A stretch of 64,000 nucleotides of DNA from Panagrolaimus kolymaensis (GCA_028622995.1 JAJQJQ010000006.1:3100001-3164000), one strand, 5' to 3'. Shown: positions 24,120 through 35,679, counted from the first letter of the stretch. The notes: a model not told the origin generated them from the letters alone. Translations and numbers: made by a program.

Positions 24120-24955
24120 TGAATCTGATGTGAGTCAATCTAGTCTTAAGACTCTAAGATTTAACAATAAAAACAACTTTTATTTTTAAATTAGTTTTTT
24201 CTTATTTTTCCCACTCACACAATTATTACATATAATAAAGTTGAAAGTTCATTGAACTGAATTGAAAAATATTATATTTACTTAATTTTTTCATGTGCCT
24301 TTTTTGTTACTTGCGTGTTTGTTGTTTTTTAAAGAAAAAAATAATTCGAGCAGAGAAGTTTTAGTTTTGGGAATAAATAGTGTGTGAGAATATGAATCCA
24401 AATTGTAACAATGCAATAAAAAAAACTTTTTTTTTATAAAAAGGTTAGAGGTTATTTAACCCTAAAATAGAGTCTATGAAAGCAGCTGTTTTTGACTAAT
24501 AAATTTTTTTTGTCAAAAATATGCTTCATTGAAGCTATGAAAAAATATCCAACGCCAACGCAAACAAATGTATTTTAAAATTTTAATTTAACAATTTAAC
24601 GTTTATGTATCTTTTTGTAAAAACAATTGGCGTATGCTAACAATTAGAGCATGAATTAAATTATTATTTTTTGTTTTAAATTAAAAAATATTTTTTAAGC
24701 CTTTCTGAATGACCCAATCAAAAATGTGATAATGATGAGGCATATAAAAATACCTGGTTATCTTACAGTACAAAATGAAAGTTTTTTTCTCGGAGACTAT
24801 GGGAAAGTTTTTTAGATTTAAAAAAATGTATTTTCCCTGACAGTCAAGAAATCAAAACACAATAATTATTTTTTTCATTCGTCACTTTTAATATGTGCTT
24901 TTTTTGTTAGACAAGCAATTCTTTTTTTGAAAGTTGTTTTAATGAAGCAATTTTG
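24120..24955. other. intergenic, A/T-rich
   Basis: Region upstream of the chemoreceptor with poly-A/poly-T tracts. No gene or RNA recognised. Confidence 0.5.
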
Positions 24956-25156
24956 ATGTTATCACGGACGAATGATATCTTTGTTGGATTTTTATTATTT
25001 GTATCTTTAGTTAATTCTGCGCCAAAAACAAAAGGTGTAATTGTAGAGTTATCTCAGAATGAAAATTTTAATCATGGCACTTTACAAATTAACCATACCC
25101 TTTTTATAAATTATTCCAAAAAAGTTTCTAGTTATTTTTTTAATCCTCTACCGTAG
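24956..25156 (+). CDS. possible small secreted peptide (66 aa) or first exon of a secreted protein
   Basis: A single open frame from ATG at 24956 to TAG at 25156. The first 21 residues look like a signal peptide (MLSRTNDIFVGFLLFVSLVNS, cut before APKTKG). The remainder is short and hydrophilic with two possible N-glycosylation sites (NHT, NYS). A TTTTTGTTAG acceptor-like site lies about 45 bases upstream. I recognise no family, and a donor inside the frame leading to later exons was not found. It could equally be a chance frame in A/T-rich DNA; the signal peptide is the main argument for it. Confidence 0.3.
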   Translation: MLSRTNDIFVGFLLFVSLVNSAPKTKGVIVELSQNENFNHGTLQINHTLFINYSKKVSSYFFNPLP

Positions 25157-26670
25157 TATCCTTTATTTCATATTTCTTAATTTTTCCTTTTCTTTTTCTT
25201 TTTGTTTGATTTTTATTTTTCCCTGATCTTTGCCGAATTTTGTATGCGCGTGCGCGTATTTACGTAATCAAAGAAAGAAAAACGTGGTAACAAAACATTG
25301 TTTGTAAAAGATTGGTTTTTTCTTGATCAAACTCAAAGCCATTGTTACAACTTCTTTTTTTTGACAAAAAATTTAAGTGTAAGCCGTAAAGTACACAAAA
25401 TAGTTTTTTAACCGTAAATAAATACTACAAAAAAATCTTCTTTTTTTTGTGAAAAAAAGGGTTAAATTTCAGTTGCGTGTAATTTTTTTTAAGTGCGAAA
25501 TTGGAAAATTTCTTTTGAAAAAAATCAGAGAGGAGATTTTTTTCTTCTCTAAAGTCAACAATGAGCAAACATAGGAAGTAAGTAAGTATGTATATTACAG
25601 TATTAATGGCACAGACATAAATGTGCATGATGTATGAAGTTGTAGACAATGTTTACCTTTTGATGACGAAAATATTACGTGGGCATCTTACTTCCTGACT
25701 TTTTTTCACGTCAAAAATCAAAATACACTCGATTTTATGCGCAAAAAATGAAAAGTAAATGAAACATTTGAGCAAAAGATTAAAAAATAAATATTTTTAT
25801 AAGATCACAGATTCTGGATTATTTTTGGAAGTCTCAAAAGCAAAATGAATGATATTATAAATGATGAATTTCCATTGTTAATTAAAGCATCAAATTGGAA
25901 TAAAATTTATTTAATTTTTTAGCTTTTTTGTTTGCTGAATCATAGTTCTCAAATCGCCGTAAATCAAAGATCGCTCAATTAGATCAAAATTTATCTTGCA
26001 AAAATTTGCAACTTATCCATCAAAATAAAAGTTAAAACTTTCAGTTTTGCCCTAAAATTTTCACTAGACTTCATTGTTTGCTTATTTCACTTTTTCCACG
26101 ATCTTTGCTCTTTGAAGTATTTTTCTTGAAAACGTTTGAATGATGCAATTAAAAGATTTGACATATTTCACTTTGACGATCTTTAAAAATCACAATTCAA
26201 AATCACTATTTTCTATAATCCATTTCTTTGATAACAAAATATATAATTTTTTATCAGCAAAAAAGAACCCTTCACTGTCATCATTTTTACACTGACAAAC
26301 TAGAAAAGAATAACCATTCCATTCCCTATTAGGTTACAGTATTTTTTTTTATGAACACAAAGTATTGAATTTCGTAGTAGAGAGACTACGTACAAAAAAA
26401 AAGAGATCAAAAGCTTTCCAAGTTTTTCTTTCTTTCAAAAGCATCCTTTACAATTCCAAAGGTCAACTTGCTTCCAACACTATTCGCTTTCTTTTTTTTC
26501 CTAACAGCTAACTCACTTTATACGTGAGCTTTTCTCATTTTTTTGAAGGGTGACATTAAAAGACTGTTTGCTTTTTTTTCCACACATCTACGTATAAATT
26601 TTTTTCTATTGTCCATCAAAAAAAGAATCCCTTGTTTGCTTCAATAATAAAAAAATAAAAGTTTCATCTG
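25157..26670. other. intergenic, A/T-rich
   Basis: 1.5 kb of A/T-rich sequence with homopolymer runs and only short open frames of low-complexity composition. Nothing identifiable. Confidence 0.5.
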
Positions 26671-26902
26671 TGCCCTATTTCATAAAAAAAGTTCATGAAC
26701 TTTTTAGAAAAGAAAGTGAACTTTTCCATTCAAGACCGAGATTTGTCAAACGAAAAAAGTTCATGAACTTTTTTTAATGGGAAAAAAAATTACACGCAGA
26801 AAAAGTTCATGAACTTTTTTCGTTTGACAAATCTCGGTCTTGAATGGAAAAGTTCACTTTCTTTTCTAAAAAGTTCATGAACTTTTTTTATGAAATAGGG
26901 CA
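26671..26902. mobile_element. 232-bp foldback/MITE with full-length inverted arms
   Basis: The element starts TGCCCTATTTCATAAAAAAA and ends with the reverse complement. The two arms of about 100 bp match almost base for base, separated by a short A-rich middle near 26770-26800. It is flanked on both sides by CTG (26668-26670 and 26903-26905), a candidate 3-bp target duplication. The palindrome GTTCATGAAC occurs four times, at 26691, 26759, 26805 and 26873, symmetrically placed. There is no coding capacity. It would fold into one long hairpin as RNA or single-stranded DNA. A MITE of unknown superfamily is the simplest reading. Confidence 0.8.
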
Positions 26903-28121
26903 CTGCTTAAAATTTTATTTCTAAAATTATAAAAAAAACATTAAAAATTTTTTTGCTGACAATGACGCAATGTGTTTTCGCTTGAACTTTTTTTGTAAGC
27001 ATTTTTCGTTGTTGTTGTAAAAAAAATGCTAAAAGAGGAATGCATGTAACTGCTACTCGTCATTATATTGGCGAGTCATCAAGCCTCCTTATCATTTAAT
27101 TTCCAACTTCTTCAGTTTTAATTTTTGTAAAAAAAACTTTAACAAATTAGCAAACATGAATATCCATTACTCCGCAAAATATGACGCAAAATTATTTATC
27201 AAAAAAGTAAACAAATTTATATTTCGAAAAAACTAAGCTAATTAAAAATCGATTTTTATGAAACTTTTGACAAAAAAAAAACCCATTGTAAATTTATGTT
27301 AGTAATGTAACAAAAATGTTTAAATTTCTTGCTTAAAAAAATATGTCTCAAGTTTTTAAATTCATACACATGCTTACCACATTTCGAAAAGATCTATGTA
27401 AACACAAAAAAAAGTAAAAATGATTATGATCAAATGATTTTGTTGAACCCAATGAGTTCGAGAAAAATTCTGGAAGAAAGAAATAAAAACTGACACTGAT
27501 CAAAAAACTTAGAAGAAAAAAAAATATTATTTAGCAAAAAAAACTTTTACAAATAAAGGAAATTAAAAAACGATTAAAAAGTAAACAGTAAACTTTATAG
27601 GAAAATGGAACAACAAAACATGTGTTTTTCTTTTGTTGTTTTTTTTTATGAAATTTTTGACTAAAAAACAAACAATGTGGGTGCAAAAAAAAGGAAGTAT
27701 TATTTTATAACAATGAAAAAAAGTGTTCCTGATCAGAGTCAAAAGGATCTTTTGAATAATTTTACATACACATAGACACATATAAGCAATTTAAGAGTGA
27801 AGGGGTTAAAGATTGGGGGAGCAAACTATTGTTCTTTTTCCTACTATATGGAACCTGCTCAAAATACTGTAAGAAAAGAGACGCAAAGTCCAAATATTTA
27901 AAAATCATTGAATCAGTATAAAAACAGTCTCAAGTAATTTTCTTACCACCGACATGCTTTACAAATAATTAGATAGAAACTTGGAGCTATCATATGGTAG
28001 TCAGATAAAAAAATATTTTTAATCAACAGATAAATTTACTTACTCAATATCATTCCTCAAAATTTGAATCAATCCCTCTACTTATTTTACACTTTCTCTC
28101 TCTTTTTTGGTGCCTCATGTG
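26903..28121. other. intergenic, A/T-rich
   Basis: No gene recognised between the two MITEs; the sequence is dominated by poly-A/poly-T tracts. Confidence 0.5.
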
Positions 28122-28465
28122 CAGTGTTGTTACTTTCCAAAATTTTTGGCTCCGGCTCCGCTCCGCGCTCCGGTCAAATTTCAATATTGGCTCCAGCTCC
28201 GCTCCGCGCTCCGACCTATTTTTTTCTTGGGCTCCAGCTCCGCTCCGGGCTCCGAAATAAATTTTTTTTGTTACTTTTTTTGCAAATTTTTTAAGGAAAC
28301 TCAAAAAAAAAAACTTTTCAAGCTCCAAAAATTTTTTTTCTGCTCTCCGGCTCCGCTCCGGGCTCCGGCTAAATTTTTTTACGGCTCCAGCTCCGCTCCG
28401 AGCTCCGACCCGGAGCGGAGCGGAGCGCTCCGGAGCCGGAGCTGGCGGAGCCAGTAACAACACTG
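28122..28465. mobile_element. hAT-type MITE with GC-rich internal repeats and 8-bp target duplication
   Basis: The 344-bp element begins CAGTGTTGTTACT and ends with its exact reverse complement. It is bounded by CTCATGTG at 28114-28121 and again at 28466-28473. An 8-bp duplication and CAGTGTTG-like ends are hallmarks of hAT transposons. The interior has five GC-rich units of the form GGCTCCRGCTCCGCTCCG separated by A/T-rich spacers (period about 41 bp for adjacent units), and the last unit runs into its own inverted copy near the right end. No transposase is present, so it is non-autonomous. The GC-rich units stand out sharply from the roughly 30% GC surroundings and create spurious open frames on both strands. 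Confidence 0.9.
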
Positions 28466-28585
28466 CTCATGTGTAACAAAAAAAATCAAAACAAAAAACC
28501 AAATAGGTCAAAAAGATCAAGAGCATATGACTCAAAAAAAGGAAAACATTATTTTTTGCAAGCAAATAAAAAAAACCAAAAATAG

Positions 28586-28801
28586 TCAATTTCCATGAGC
28601 TCGTTCATTTGAGTCATGTAAATTACAAATAGGGATATCAAAAGATTGCTCACCTGGATCTGAATCATGTCGAATAGCAATAAATAATCCGCAAAAAATA
28701 TATATAAATAAAAATAAAAAGGATTTTTTTAAACCAAAAATTTTGAAATATAAAAACCTAATAAAATAAGTTTCGAAAACGAACCAATAAACGCTTTGCA
28801 A
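28586..28801 (-). CDS. possible small membrane protein (71 aa) or terminal exon
   Basis: An open frame from ATG at 28801 to TGA at 28586. The first half is hydrophobic and aromatic, with a likely membrane segment (SFLFLFIYIFCGLFIAI). The second half (RHDSDPGEQSFDIPICNLH) is polar with codon choice like that of neighbouring genes, so it may be a real exon. No family recognised and no partner exon found. The N-terminal half could be chance translation of A/T-rich DNA upstream of a true splice acceptor. Confidence 0.3.
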   Translation of the reverse strand: MQSVYWFVFETYFIRFLYFKIFGLKKSFLFLFIYIFCGLFIAIRHDSDPGEQSFDIPICNLHDSNERAHGN

Positions 28802-29637
28802 CGCTTTTCACTCGAAAACTTTTTAGGTTTAATTAAAAGTTAAAGCATTTAAAAAAATCCATCGTTGGTTTTTTTTAATTTTTGTAACTTTTTTATTTTG
28901 GTAAAAAAAAATATTTATCTGACCATACTTCAACCTTATAATTTCGTTGCAATGTATTTATTTTATTTTTTTGATTTTTCTCACGTTTTTTTGCAACTTT
29001 TTGATCATCCAACATTAAAACTTGAACTATTTTGTTTCCTTTCTTTTTTTTTCAATTGTTTCGGTCAACAATAAGCTGCTACTTAATAAATAAATGTGAC
29101 CTTCATTCACTTACATACCACACAAAAATTTAAAGAATTTGTTTGTATTTATTTTTTTGTAAGAAAAAAAAACATAGTTAAACAAACCAAAAAATTAAAG
29201 AGGGGCAAACTTTTTTTTCTTCCGTTTTCTTGCTTTTTTCTTTTTTGCGTGTCCCATGTTTCCGTTGTTTAACTGTTTTTTATTTGTCACTCTATCTATT
29301 GTCCAACCCACAGAGACAACACACGTAGAAAAAAATAAATATTGAAAGATTTAAATCTTATGTCGATGATATTTGTTTAAGAAATTGAATTTGCTTGCTT
29401 TGTAGATACCTCTTTCTTTTTTTTAACAAACCAGCAGCAAGGAGGAGGAGAAGAAGTGAAGAAGAAGAAAAAAGTGGGAAGTATTATCTATTCTATAGTG
29501 ACTTGGTCCATATATAAATACTCAAACTTAAAATGTTAATGGACATATAATATTTAAGGAAGAGAACAAAGAAAGATTCTCAATCAAAAACTTTTAAAAT
29601 AAAAGTTGTTTATTCCTAACTAACTAACTTTATTTTA
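28802..29637. other. intergenic upstream of the glycosyltransferase gene
   Basis: A/T-rich with poly-T tracts. A purine-rich patch (GGAGGAGGAGAAGAAG) lies near 29440. No gene recognised; presumed promoter and outron of the downstream gene. Confidence 0.5.
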
Positions 29638-31873
29638 ATGATGACTGGAAGTATTGATATTTCGAGAAAGGGTTTCCCTCAATCACCAATGGATGGAAGT
29701 GTGCCTCCACCAATTTCTATTTTTACTGTAAACATGGAAGCTGCAGGTGAAGTGCCAAGTTATGAAGGGGTTATATCTGGTTCGGTACCTTCTTCACCTA
29801 TTTATCCTCAATCTTTTCCAATTCCATCCACGCCTCCACCAGTTTATTTGGGTCGTGAAGCTAAACCTGCAAATACTCGACTTCGATGGAATTTACTTTT
29901 TACTTTTTTAATTTTACTCTTTATTTCATCAGCATTTTGGATTCCATTTATTCCAAAAGTTCAAAAATTTAGTATGGAAATTGTTATAATTGTTCTATCA
30001 ATTTTACATATTTTATGGTTTATCGCAGTTGTAAATAATTTTCGATATTTATGGAGACTTCGTCGATTTAAATATCATCATATTGATCTTCAAAAGGTTT
30101 GCATCCATCCTATTAATTTTTTGTTATTTTCATTTTTTTTCTTTTTATAGATGAACACTTCGGGTAAAATTGTTAAGCATTTAGTTGGTATTTCGTTTTA
30201 TAAAGAACCCATGGAATTAATGATTGATACAATGGATAGTATTGCAAATCAACCCGATGCAAATAAAAAAATTAGTGCTTTTGTTGGATTGGAATCTGGT
30301 ACACCTGATAAAGAAGAAGTAAGCTTTTAAAAAAAATTAAGGAATTGGAAAAAAAAGAAAAAATATATCCAGCCAGCCGGATTTGAACCAGCGACCTAAG
30401 GATAGCCATTAGCAATCAAACTACAGTCCTCCGCTCTACCAACTGAGCTATGGCTGGAACGATCGCTAGTTTTCATGAATGATTGATAGCAACAAATTTT
30501 TTTTCATTCGCTTGATTTTCGATTAATTTTTTCATATAATCCAAACTTTCAAGTTTTTAAAACTTTCAATTAAATCTTTATTTTTTTTTTTTCAGAAATC
30601 CCAAAGACTTCATAATCTTTATGATTCTAAATTTGAACGCTTTATTGTCACCGTTCATCCTCGCGGTTTACCTGGAGAAATTCCTGGTAAATGTTCAAAT
30701 TTAAATTTTGGAGCTCGCATGTCTGTTGCCCAATTACGCGCTGATAAAGCTTATGGCCTTAATTCCAATGTTGAAGTTCTTGTTACCACTGGTGATTGTG
30801 ATACAGTTTTTGGTGAACGCTATTTTGATGCATTGGAAGAAGATTATTGGAAGACTGATCCCTCTCAACGTGGCAAAACTGTTTGGCAATCTCCATTATT
30901 TTATTGTATGAATTTGGATAAATCTCCATTCTTTGTTCGAGCAACCGGCCTTCTTCGAAGTTTTTTCATGATGGGTTATTTAATTCCATGGAATATTAAT
31001 ACCATGAGCGTCTTTTCCCTCACTTTGAAACTTTTTGAAGATGGTGAATATACTCATCCTGGTTATCAAATGGAAGATATCATTGCTTTAATTCGTTGGA
31101 CTTGTGCTGTTCGACAAAAGTGTATCATTCGAGCCATTCCTGTTGCAACATTGAGTGGACCAACCAGTGGAAAAACTTATTTTGAAGAAATATATGAATG
31201 GGCTCGACAAATTCGTCGATGGACTATTGGAGCTGCAGAAGTTTTCCATTATTTTGCAATCAAATCCACCAGATTACCCGTTCGTGTAGCTATTGTATGG
31301 GCTCTTCGATTTATCTTTTATTATGGATTTTTACTTTGCATTGCTTCAGTTTATTCCATCATTGCTCCTTTTGTTGTAAGTTTTTTCACAAAATATTATG
31401 GCCCAAAAAAATTAAGAACCTTTTTTCATTCCCAAATTAAACTCATTCAACAAAACAAAAATTAATTCTATGTATTTTTTTAGACTACCGGTATGCTTCA
31501 AATTGCAAATCATCCCACTGAAGGATATGTGATTCCAAGTTCATCAGTTTTTACTTACATTAATCTTGGAATGCTTGGCCTTCAATATTTTTGGTTCTTC
31601 CTTGTTTTTCTTATCAACAAACTCGCTGAACCCATATTTCCTAATAATAAAAAGGATAATACTGGAATTCTTCGAAATATTTTACATTGGCTTTTAACTT
31701 GGCCCACAATTACTGCTTATTGTTGCATAGAAGTTTTTGCTTTCCTTGAAGTTACGATTCGTGGTAAAGAAGTTTGCAATCATGGTGCATCAAAGAAGGA
31801 AGGACTTGTGGTTTCTAAACCAAACAAAGTAGCACCAATGGTGGAAAAACCAAGAATTATGGAAGTCGTATGA
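29638..31873 (+). CDS. GT2-family membrane glycosyltransferase (processive type)
   Basis: Exons 29638-30096, 30151-30318, 30596-31375 and 31484-31873 join to 598 aa. After a Pro-rich cytoplasmic N-terminus come two membrane segments (about residues 83-105 and 115-137), then a glycosyltransferase family 2 domain. Its motifs include LVGISFYKEP at the start, TTGDCDT (DxD-like, sugar-nucleotide/metal binding), a YQMEDI acidic motif and QIRRW, the QxxRW signature of processive GT2 enzymes such as chitin, hyaluronan and cellulose synthases. At least four C-terminal membrane segments follow. It presumably polymerises or extends a glycan from a nucleotide sugar at a membrane; the product is unknown. 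Intron 2 is unusually long (277 bp) because it contains an antisense tRNA-Tyr gene. Confidence 0.88.
30369..30457 (-). tRNA. tRNA-Tyr (GTA) with a 17-nt intron, inside an intron of the GT2 gene
   Basis: Read on the minus strand: acceptor CCAGCCA paired with TGGCTGG, D-arm GCTCAGTTGGTAGAGC, anticodon loop starting CTGTAG (anticodon GTA), and T-arm GCTGGTTCAAATCCGGC. Between anticodon position 37 and the 3' side of the anticodon stem (TCCTT) lies a 17-nt insert, the usual place and size of the eukaryotic tRNA-Tyr intron. Removing it leaves 72 nt. It lies antisense in intron 2 of the glycosyltransferase gene. Confidence 0.93.
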
Positions 31874-32539
31874 TATTATCATATTTATAAATTACATATC
31901 TAGTCAAAATAAAACACTTATTACTGATTAATAAAATTTCGGGTATCTTCTTTTTTTTCGTAGCTTTGTATTATTATTATTTTTTCATCTCATCCTTTTA
32001 TTTCAATGAATTGCAATAAATTATATAAAACTCACTTAAAAAATTACTCAATCTTAACTACAACAAAAAAAGGTTATTGGAAGGTATGGTTATAGCAGCT
32101 GATAAGCATATCGGCTTCAGATTAATAAATAAACAAAAGAAAAAGAAAGAGTGGTATAAAATTTGAAGGCCATATTTTGATGCTATTATATTATCCAAAA
32201 ACTCAACTATTTCTTTCAAAGATCTGCTTCCTTCCAAATATTTTTTATAAGTTACTAATTATTTTAAAAAAAGGTTTTAAAAAAAGTCGCATAAGAATTA
32301 TCAAGAAATACACTATCTTTGCGTTAATTCTTATGTATTCATACAAAAATAATTATTAGTCTAAAAACTATTAGTAATTATTATTTTTTTTATGCTTCAT
32401 TTCATATTTTTTACGCGTGTCGTGTTGCTAGTTTTTGAGCCTAACCATATTTAAACCTTTTAAATTTTCAACAACGAAAAACCGTCGTTAATAATAGTTT
32501 TGATTGTGTTAACCCAACATATTTTTTAGATTTCTTGTT
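31874..32539. other. intergenic
   Basis: Contains AATAAA-type signals shortly after the glycosyltransferase stop. A TTTTTTAG acceptor lies 10 bases before the next ATG at 32540, suggesting trans-splicing of the following gene. No other feature. Confidence 0.5.
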
Positions 32540-33822
32540 ATGGAAAGTTCTACAACACCTTCAAATCGTCCTGCGTTGATACCTGAAAGCGATGGTCAAA
32601 GTGGTCAACCTCGAAAACCTGTTACTCTGGATGAGCTGAACGACCTCTTGAATGAAATAAAAAAATATGTTGGTCACAAATTTGATCTTCTTGCCAAGTC
32701 AAATATTATCGAAGCATGTTCTTGTTCGATGTGCTCAAATCGTCCTTCACCAAATTCATATCAATCAAGTTCTGTGTGTCCATCGTTATCTCTTTATAAT
32801 TCTTTGGCTACTTTGGCATCTTATGGTCTAATAACGCCACCACCAGTCATAGAAGTAAGTATCATGCTTGTTCATCAACCTTTAGCTGTCATAATAACTT
32901 TATCTTTAATTTTTAGACTCCAACGTTCATATCCTCTCAACCTGTGCCAGCGTTTTCCACCACAACTCCTTCTCAAAATCAAACATCTTCTGCGCCTAAA
33001 CAAAGTGGAACGAAAACAATGTCAAATGAAAGTCAACTTGAACCTGCTCCACGTCGTAGTCGAAATCGTAGTTTAGATGCCGCTGTTATTTCTCAAATTA
33101 TTAAATATACTGAGAATCATACAATTATTCAAACTGCTCGACATTTTAATATTTCAAATGGAGATGCGGCTTATTACACAATGATAACAAGAAATGAAAA
33201 AGAAAAAGAACAAAAGTGTGCCTGTGGAGCTGGTATCAAGTTAAAATCCAAAACAACTTCTAAATGTTCGCCAATCATGCAAAAAGAAGATGAGCATGGT
33301 GAAGATTTGGAGCTGTCGTCAATTCCTATTCAAAATGATGATACGCTGAATGATGTTGAAACTATGGGTGTCACTGATGGTACAACGTCTCCTTCAACTG
33401 CTGATTTTCCACCGATGGGTGTTGATATGGCTCGTAAAAAGAATTTCCAAATGATTCAATCTCCTGATATTGTTGCACCAAAAGATGCTGATCCTTTTCA
33501 TGCTCTTTTCAATCAAACTACTCGATCTTTTCCTGCTCATTTGAACCAACAAAATCCTGTCCATGTTATCGCTCAACCTTTTCATGGCTTCTCAGGTCAA
33601 CATCAAGCAGCTGTTCCAAAAAAGAATAAATCTTTTCGTGCATTTTATCGACGACGTATTGGTTTTCTTCATCCTCAATATTCTTTCACCGAATATCAGA
33701 AGCTTCGTCTGCAAAATGGTCAACATCCTCAAAGCTCTTACTATCGTACTGCTTCAAGCGCTAAAGTTGCTGGTAATGCTACCACTCATGGTCTTTTTCC
33801 ATCCGCCTTTCGTCAACCTTAA
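32540..33822 (+). CDS. unrecognised nuclear-type protein with an HTH-like segment (406 aa)
   Basis: Two exons, 32540-32854 and 32917-33822, joined in frame by a GT-AG intron, ending in TAA. No known family recognised. The N-terminus is Ser/Pro-rich with a short helical stretch (LDELNDLLNEIKKYV) and a CSCSMCS cluster. A basic patch PRRSRNRS leads into a helix-turn-helix-like segment (AAVISQIIKYTENHTIIQTA, then RHFNIS), and a CACGAG motif follows. The C-terminus carries IGFLHP...TEYQ...GQHPQS...RTASSAK..GNATT, a pattern repeated in the next gene downstream. The composition suggests a nuclear or regulatory, largely disordered protein. The two genes lie on one strand with only about 340 bp between them, so an old tandem duplication or a shared interaction motif is plausible. 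Confidence 0.78.
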
Positions 33823-34163
33823 ATGGAAAATTGTGAACTTCAAACCCAACTATTTTTGTAATGTTTTTTTTGTTAAGTTTTGTATGCTTTTGTTATTTGA
33901 TTTGTTTTGTTTTGCAAGTTTATAATAAATTTAAAATTTTCACCTCCATTTTTTACATATATCAAATAGCATAATATGATTGAGGCTAAAATTTGCATGC
34001 ACGATCCTTTCAAATTTTTAAAATTTGCATGAACATTATCCACGTTTACTTCATTTTTTAATATAGTCTATTTAAGCATTGATTTCATCGTCAAAGCTTT
34101 TTATTTCTCAATCAATTGGTCGGTTGCTTCTTCTTCGCTCTCTTGTTTTCTTGGTGTGAAATT

Positions 34164-35679
34164 ATGGAACCTCATGTAATTCAAAGTGGATATTTACTTC
34201 ATGGTTTTCCAACATTGAAAGATGTCCCTTCTGAATATGCTTTCAATCAAGGACCAACATCACAAAGAATTCCATCTCAAACCTTGAGTCAATATCAATT
34301 ACCTGTTTTGAATTCATGGCGCACAGCAACATCAAATCCTGCCTATCATTATGTCAAAGCTGATGAAGTTCCTCGTCCAACTCAAGATGAACAAGTAATC
34401 AAAGGAAGTGTAAGTTTACTTTCGTTTTCGTTATGATTAAAAGTTACTTCATTACCACGTTTAAGATCATCTCAATGAAATCATTCCGTGAACGTCTTTC
34501 AACTTATGATGATGGCTTCTATCAACCAGCAATGATTAATGGAGCTCTTTACTTTGTTCATTGTGAAGGAACTACTCATACTGCACGTGAAGCCGAATCT
34601 GCAACTAATGTGGTATGTTTAGCTTTTGATTTCTTTTATTATTATAAATGCTCCTTTGATTTTTAGAATACCGCTGTTGAAGCTGAATCTCTTCATACTG
34701 CACTTGAAGATGATTGTGATGTTCATACCGCTCGTCTCTACCAATCACCTCATGTTAAAGCAAGCGTAACAGATGTTCGTTTAACACTTCATCAACTTCG
34801 TCGTTTATTGGGTCGTGAATTATTCCGTGATGTTATCAAAAAGTACAAGAAAGAATTCAAGATTGGAAAAATGAGTGCTTCAGGAAGTGATATTCGTGAA
34901 GAAGAAGATGAAGTTGTTACAGCAAAATGCAAGTTTTCTTTTAACTTTTTTTTGTATGTAAACATTTGTCTTACAATACTCTTTTTTAGCTCCAACTGCT
35001 CAAAGTCCTCGAACTCTTCGTCGAAAATCTGCTGCTCGTTCACCTGCTGATGGTCAATTATCTTTGAAAACTGCGCAATCTCGAAGCTTCCATGATCGTT
35101 TAGAATCCAATATCAGCACTCCAATTTCACCATGTTCTCCTTCATTGGCTTTGCGAACAGCTGAATCAATGACAAATGTTCATCGTGATCGTCCTGAATC
35201 AAATGTTGGTACTGCTATTGAACCACTCACATCTGACATTGATAATGCGCATATCTGTGGATCGGGCGCATCAACTCCAACTAATCAAAGTTCATGTCTT
35301 CCTACTTCAAATGTTGTAACTGCTCTCGAAATAACTCAATCAACTCGTGCTCATTTGGAACAACAGCTTAAACAACAATCTGGTATTGGCTTTCTTCAAC
35401 CTGATCCACAACGTTCTGTCACCGAAATTCAAGGCCCTCATCATCGATTTGGTCAAACTCCTCAAAGCTTTGATGGTCGTGCTGCTTCAAGTGCTAAAAA
35501 TCTTGGTAATGCTCCAACTCAAAGTCAGCTTACACCTGCCGATACTTCAGTCAAAACAGCTTTAGAAAATCCAAGTGAAACCAATATCCAAACTGTAAGT
35601 TATAAATATTCTTTTCTTTTTTTAAATTCAAATGTTCGTTTTTTAGGCTATCAGCAATAGTTCAACAATGGCAATTTGA
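34164..35679 (+). CDS. unrecognised Ser/Thr-rich protein sharing a C-terminal motif with its neighbour (430 aa)
   Basis: Exons 34164-34409, 34466-34612, 34667-34928, 34990-35594 and 35647-35679 join in frame. The third intron must use a GC donor (T|GCAAGT at 34929), because nearby GT sites break the frame. The product has no recognised domain. It contains local repeats of the type HTAREAES/NTAVEAES/HTALED, a charged helical segment (LHQLRRLLGRELFRDVIKKY), then a Ser/Thr/Pro-rich half. Near the C-terminus GIGFLQP...VTEIQ...GQTPQS...RAASSAK..GNAPT matches the pattern in the preceding gene. ATG 34164 is chosen as the first ATG in frame. Likely intracellular and disordered; function unknown. Confidence 0.72.
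34929..34989 (+). other. GC-AG intron
   Basis: The intron starts GCAAGTTTT after AAAAT and ends CTTTTTTAG. It is the only donor found here that preserves the frame between the two coding exons. Confidence 0.65.

Noticed and set aside
28050..28463. Arg/Ser/Pro-rich open frames on both strands
   Set aside because: They are translations of the GC-rich internal repeats of the hAT MITE, open on both strands at once because the repeat lacks stops.
26671..28473. Considered as a CRISPR-like or satellite array
   Set aside because: Repeats are inverted or GC modules within bounded elements with target duplications; spacers are not unique and this is a eukaryote.
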